The notes below the pieces were generated by a model. The model searched no databases, had not been told where the DNA came from, and saw only the letters and a list, made by a program, of their open reading frames with translations. A program made the translations under genes and the position numbers. 36,302 nt of DNA from Pseudomonas sp. QTF5 (lineage in GTDB: Bacteria; Pseudomonadota; Gammaproteobacteria; Pseudomonadales; Pseudomonadaceae), in contig NZ_AZRW02000053.1 in assembly GCF_000512695.2 (NCBI RefSeq), positions 1 to 36,302 of the forward strand, given 5' to 3'. This document shows positions 34,866-36,302 of the stretch, in pieces (position 1 is the stretch's first letter; each line of letters opens with the position of its first letter).

Positions 34866-34963
34866 TTCGCGAGCAAGTCGGATCGCCGCACCGCCGCTCC
34901 CACATTCGATTGCATTTCTTGCGGAAGAACTCGATTAACTGTGGGAGCGGGCTTGCTCGCGAA
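34866..34963. repeat. REPIN with a 16-nt longer left arm
   Basis: Right arm (34941-34963) is standard. The left arm reads TTCGCGAGCAAG, then TCGGATCGCCGCACCG, then CCGCTCCCAC, so 16 nt replace the usual CC at the REP centre. The spacer is the GATCGAAT / GAAGAACTCG type also found at 26257. Confidence 0.7.
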
Positions 34964-35020
34964 GGCGGCCGACCAGATACCAACGATTCTGGTCCATCCC
35001 CCTATCAAAAGGTCCCGAAC

Positions 35021-35224
35021 ATGAGCCTCCACCTGATCATCGGCGACAAACTGTATTCCTCCTGGTCCCTGCGCGCCGCCCTTGCCCTCGACCTGACCGG
35101 TGCGTCCTACACCGAAGAACTGATCAAGCTGAACCAGCCGGACACTCGCGAGCGCCTGCTCAAGCATTCGCCGACAGGAAAGGTCCCGCTGCTCAAAACC
35201 AGTCTGGAGGAAATAGAGCGGTGA
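35021..35224 (+). pseudogene. Truncated glutathione S-transferase
   Basis: A 67-codon frame. Residues 1-60 (IIGDKLYSSWSLRAALALDL, then HSPTGKVPLL) are the thioredoxin-like N-terminal domain of a GST, complete with the SSWS start of the glutathione site. After KVPLLKT the reading continues for only SLEEIER, and the whole helical C-terminal domain (about 140 residues) is missing. The stop overlaps the GTG of the next gene (GTGA). In PAO1 and KT2440 a full GST (PA4401, PP_1347) stands here. AAGGTCCCG lies upstream of the ATG. A stable protein is doubtful. Confidence 0.8.
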
Positions 35225-36171
35225 AACGAGTCCATGTAGCAGCCGCGGTTATCCGCGATAGCAGCGGCAAGATCCTCATTGCCCGCCGTGCCGACACCCA
35301 GCACCAGGGCGGTTTGTGGGAGTTTCCCGGTGGCAAGGTCGAGGATGATGAATCCGTCGAAACGGCCCTGGCTCGCGAGCTTCACGAAGAGTTGGGGATT
35401 GTGGTCAACACCGCGCGACCGATGATCAAGGTTCGCCACGACTACCCGGACAAGCAGGTATTGCTGGATGTCTGGGAAGTCTCGGCGTTTACCGGCGAAC
35501 CCCATGGCGCCGAAGGTCAGCCTTTAGCCTGGGTGAACGCACGGGAACTGGTGGACTACGACTTTCCGGCCGCCAACCAGCCGATCGTCGCCGCTGCCCG
35601 TTTGCCTGGCGACTACCTGATCACCCCGGAGGGCCTGGAAACCCCGGCCTTGCTGCGCGGTATTCAGAAAGCCATCGCTGGCGGCATCAAGCTGATTCAG
35701 TTGCGCGCGCCTAACGGCTACGACCCGCAATACCGCGATCTGGCGGTGGATGCGGCGGGGCTGTGTGCCGGCAAGGCGCAGTTGATGATCAAGGGGCCGT
35801 TTGAATGGCTGGGGGACTTTCCGTCCGCTGGTTGGCACATCACATCGGCACAGTTGCGCAAGTACGCGGCGGCCGGGCGTCCGCTACCGGCTTCGCGCTG
35901 GTTGGCGGCGTCCTGCCACAATGCTGAGGAACTGGCGCTGGCCGAGCAGATGGGCGTGGACTTTGTGACTCTGTCGCCGGTGCAGCCGACCCAGACGCAC
36001 CCGGATGCGCAGCCATTGGGTTGGGAACAGGTTTCGACCTTGATCGAGGGCTTCAGCAAGCCGGTGTTTTTGCTCGGTGGGGTTGGCCCGGCAGAGCGGC
36101 AGAAAGCCTGGGAAGCCGGCGCGCAGGGTGTGGCGGGGATTCGGGCGTTTTGGCCTGATTCTTCGGTGTAG
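35221..36171 (+). CDS. mutT: Nudix hydrolase (MutT) fused to ThiE/TenI-like domain
   Basis: Two-domain protein (316 aa). Residues 1-130 are a MutT-type Nudix domain: G38-x5-E-x7-REL-x-EE-L-G-I60 is an exact Nudix box, so it probably hydrolyses 8-oxo-dGTP, a mutagenic nucleotide. Residues about 140-310 are a thiamine-phosphate-synthase-like barrel (LLRGIQKAIAGGIKLIQLRA, DFVTLSPVQPTQTHPDAQPLGW, GGVGPAERQKAWEAGAQGVAGI), which keeps the TIM-barrel features but not clearly the diphosphate-binding ones. This fusion is known in Pseudomonas. Starts at a GTG with GGAGG about 10 nt upstream; the stop of the GST remnant lies within it. Matches PA4400. Confidence 0.9.
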   Translation: MKRVHVAAAVIRDSSGKILIARRADTQHQGGLWEFPGGKVEDDESVETALARELHEELGIVVNTARPMIKVRHDYPDKQVLLDVWEVSAFTGEPHGAEGQPLAWVNARELVDYDFPAANQPIVAAARLPGDYLITPEGLETPALLRGIQKAIAGGIKLIQLRAPNGYDPQYRDLAVDAAGLCAGKAQLMIKGPFEWLGDFPSAGWHITSAQLRKYAAAGRPLPASRWLAASCHNAEELALAEQMGVDFVTLSPVQPTQTHPDAQPLGWEQVSTLIEGFSKPVFLLGGVGPAERQKAWEAGAQGVAGIRAFWPDSSV

Positions 36172-36182
36172 CCACTGGCCCC

Positions 36183-36240
36183 TTCGCGAGCAAGCCCGCT
36201 CCCACAGTTGACCGAGTTCTTCCTGAAGAAATGCGATCGA
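36183..36240. repeat. Half REPIN after mutT
   Basis: One standard arm (36183-36205) plus the spacer of the 26257 type (GACCGAGTTCTTCC, GAAGAAATGCGATCGAAT), which stops where the second arm should begin. A deletion or one-ended copy. Confidence 0.7.
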
Positions 36241-36263
36241 ATAATGAAATGGCTACCCCCGCC

Positions 36264-36300
36264 GCCCCCTGCGATCGCCCACTAAGCTTTCGCAGGGGGC
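36264..36300. other. Stem-loop at the window edge
   Basis: GCCCCCTGCGA (36264-36274) pairs perfectly with TCGCAGGGGGC (36290-36300) across a 15-nt loop. The window ends two bases later, so a T tract cannot be checked; a terminator is possible. Confidence 0.5.
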
Positions 36301-36302
36301 TC

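Noticed and set aside
33608..35167. 519-codon minus-strand frame covering argJ and the REPIN
   Set aside because: Runs through a repeat and mirrors ArgJ codon bias; no family features.

Overview
The window reads as chromosomal DNA of a fluorescent-group Pseudomonas. The basis is high GC, dense REP/REPIN palindromes in almost every larger intergenic gap, and a gene content and order I recognise from the P. aeruginosa PAO1 and P. putida KT2440 chromosomes (recalled from memory, not searched). I see no rRNA, tRNA, CRISPR array, complete transposase or prophage. Nearly all genes are core metabolism, signalling or cell-envelope functions.

Layout. (1) 94-4914, minus strand: DctD response regulator and DctB kinase for C4-dicarboxylates, then class I fumarase. 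(2) 5479-7790, plus: a membrane diguanylate cyclase (SadC-like), an overlapping 2Fe-2S ferredoxin reductase, and a 77-codon remnant of an enoyl-CoA hydratase. (3) 7863-11164, minus: a delta-60-repeat protein that looks like a closed seven-bladed propeller, and pyruvate kinase. (4) 11434-12416, plus: a small TPR-like lipoprotein and a PilZ protein. (5) 12703-19610, minus: a tightly coupled six-gene operon RDD - SpoIIM - DUF4129 - DUF4350 - MoxR ATPase - DUF58. (6) 19788-22869: sbcB (exonuclease I), mvaT on the opposite strand, purU. (7) 23247-26120, minus: glycosyltransferase, DUF2334 deacetylase and flippase-like membrane protein with overlapping ends. (8) 26333-29883: an amino-acid-type chemoreceptor and a divergent HerA/DUF853 ATPase. 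(9) 30004-36171: dciA on the minus strand, then secA, argJ, a broken glutathione S-transferase and a Nudix-ThiE fusion on the plus strand.

How it fits together. DctBD and fumarase serve C4-dicarboxylate use, and pyruvate kinase central carbon flux. The diguanylate cyclase and the PilZ protein are a plausible c-di-GMP writer and reader, and the chemoreceptor keeps every residue of the amino-acid-binding dCache motif. The MoxR/DUF58/SpoIIM/RDD operon is the least understood block: its components recur together in bacteria but the joint function is not established.

The most unusual material is in repeats and gene decay. At 12433-12655 one palindromic element sits inside another: a 145-bp element with perfect 18-bp terminal inverted repeats, flanked by a 10-bp direct repeat, is inserted in a REPIN and itself carries a different REPIN. 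One end of the same element recurs at 23094 inside a small ORF. A second REP is split by about 104 nt rich in hairpins (5131-5234). Two genes (enoyl-CoA hydratase, GST) have lost most of their bodies but keep ends. The junction between blocks 8 and 9 appears to be a rearrangement point occupied by a REPIN.
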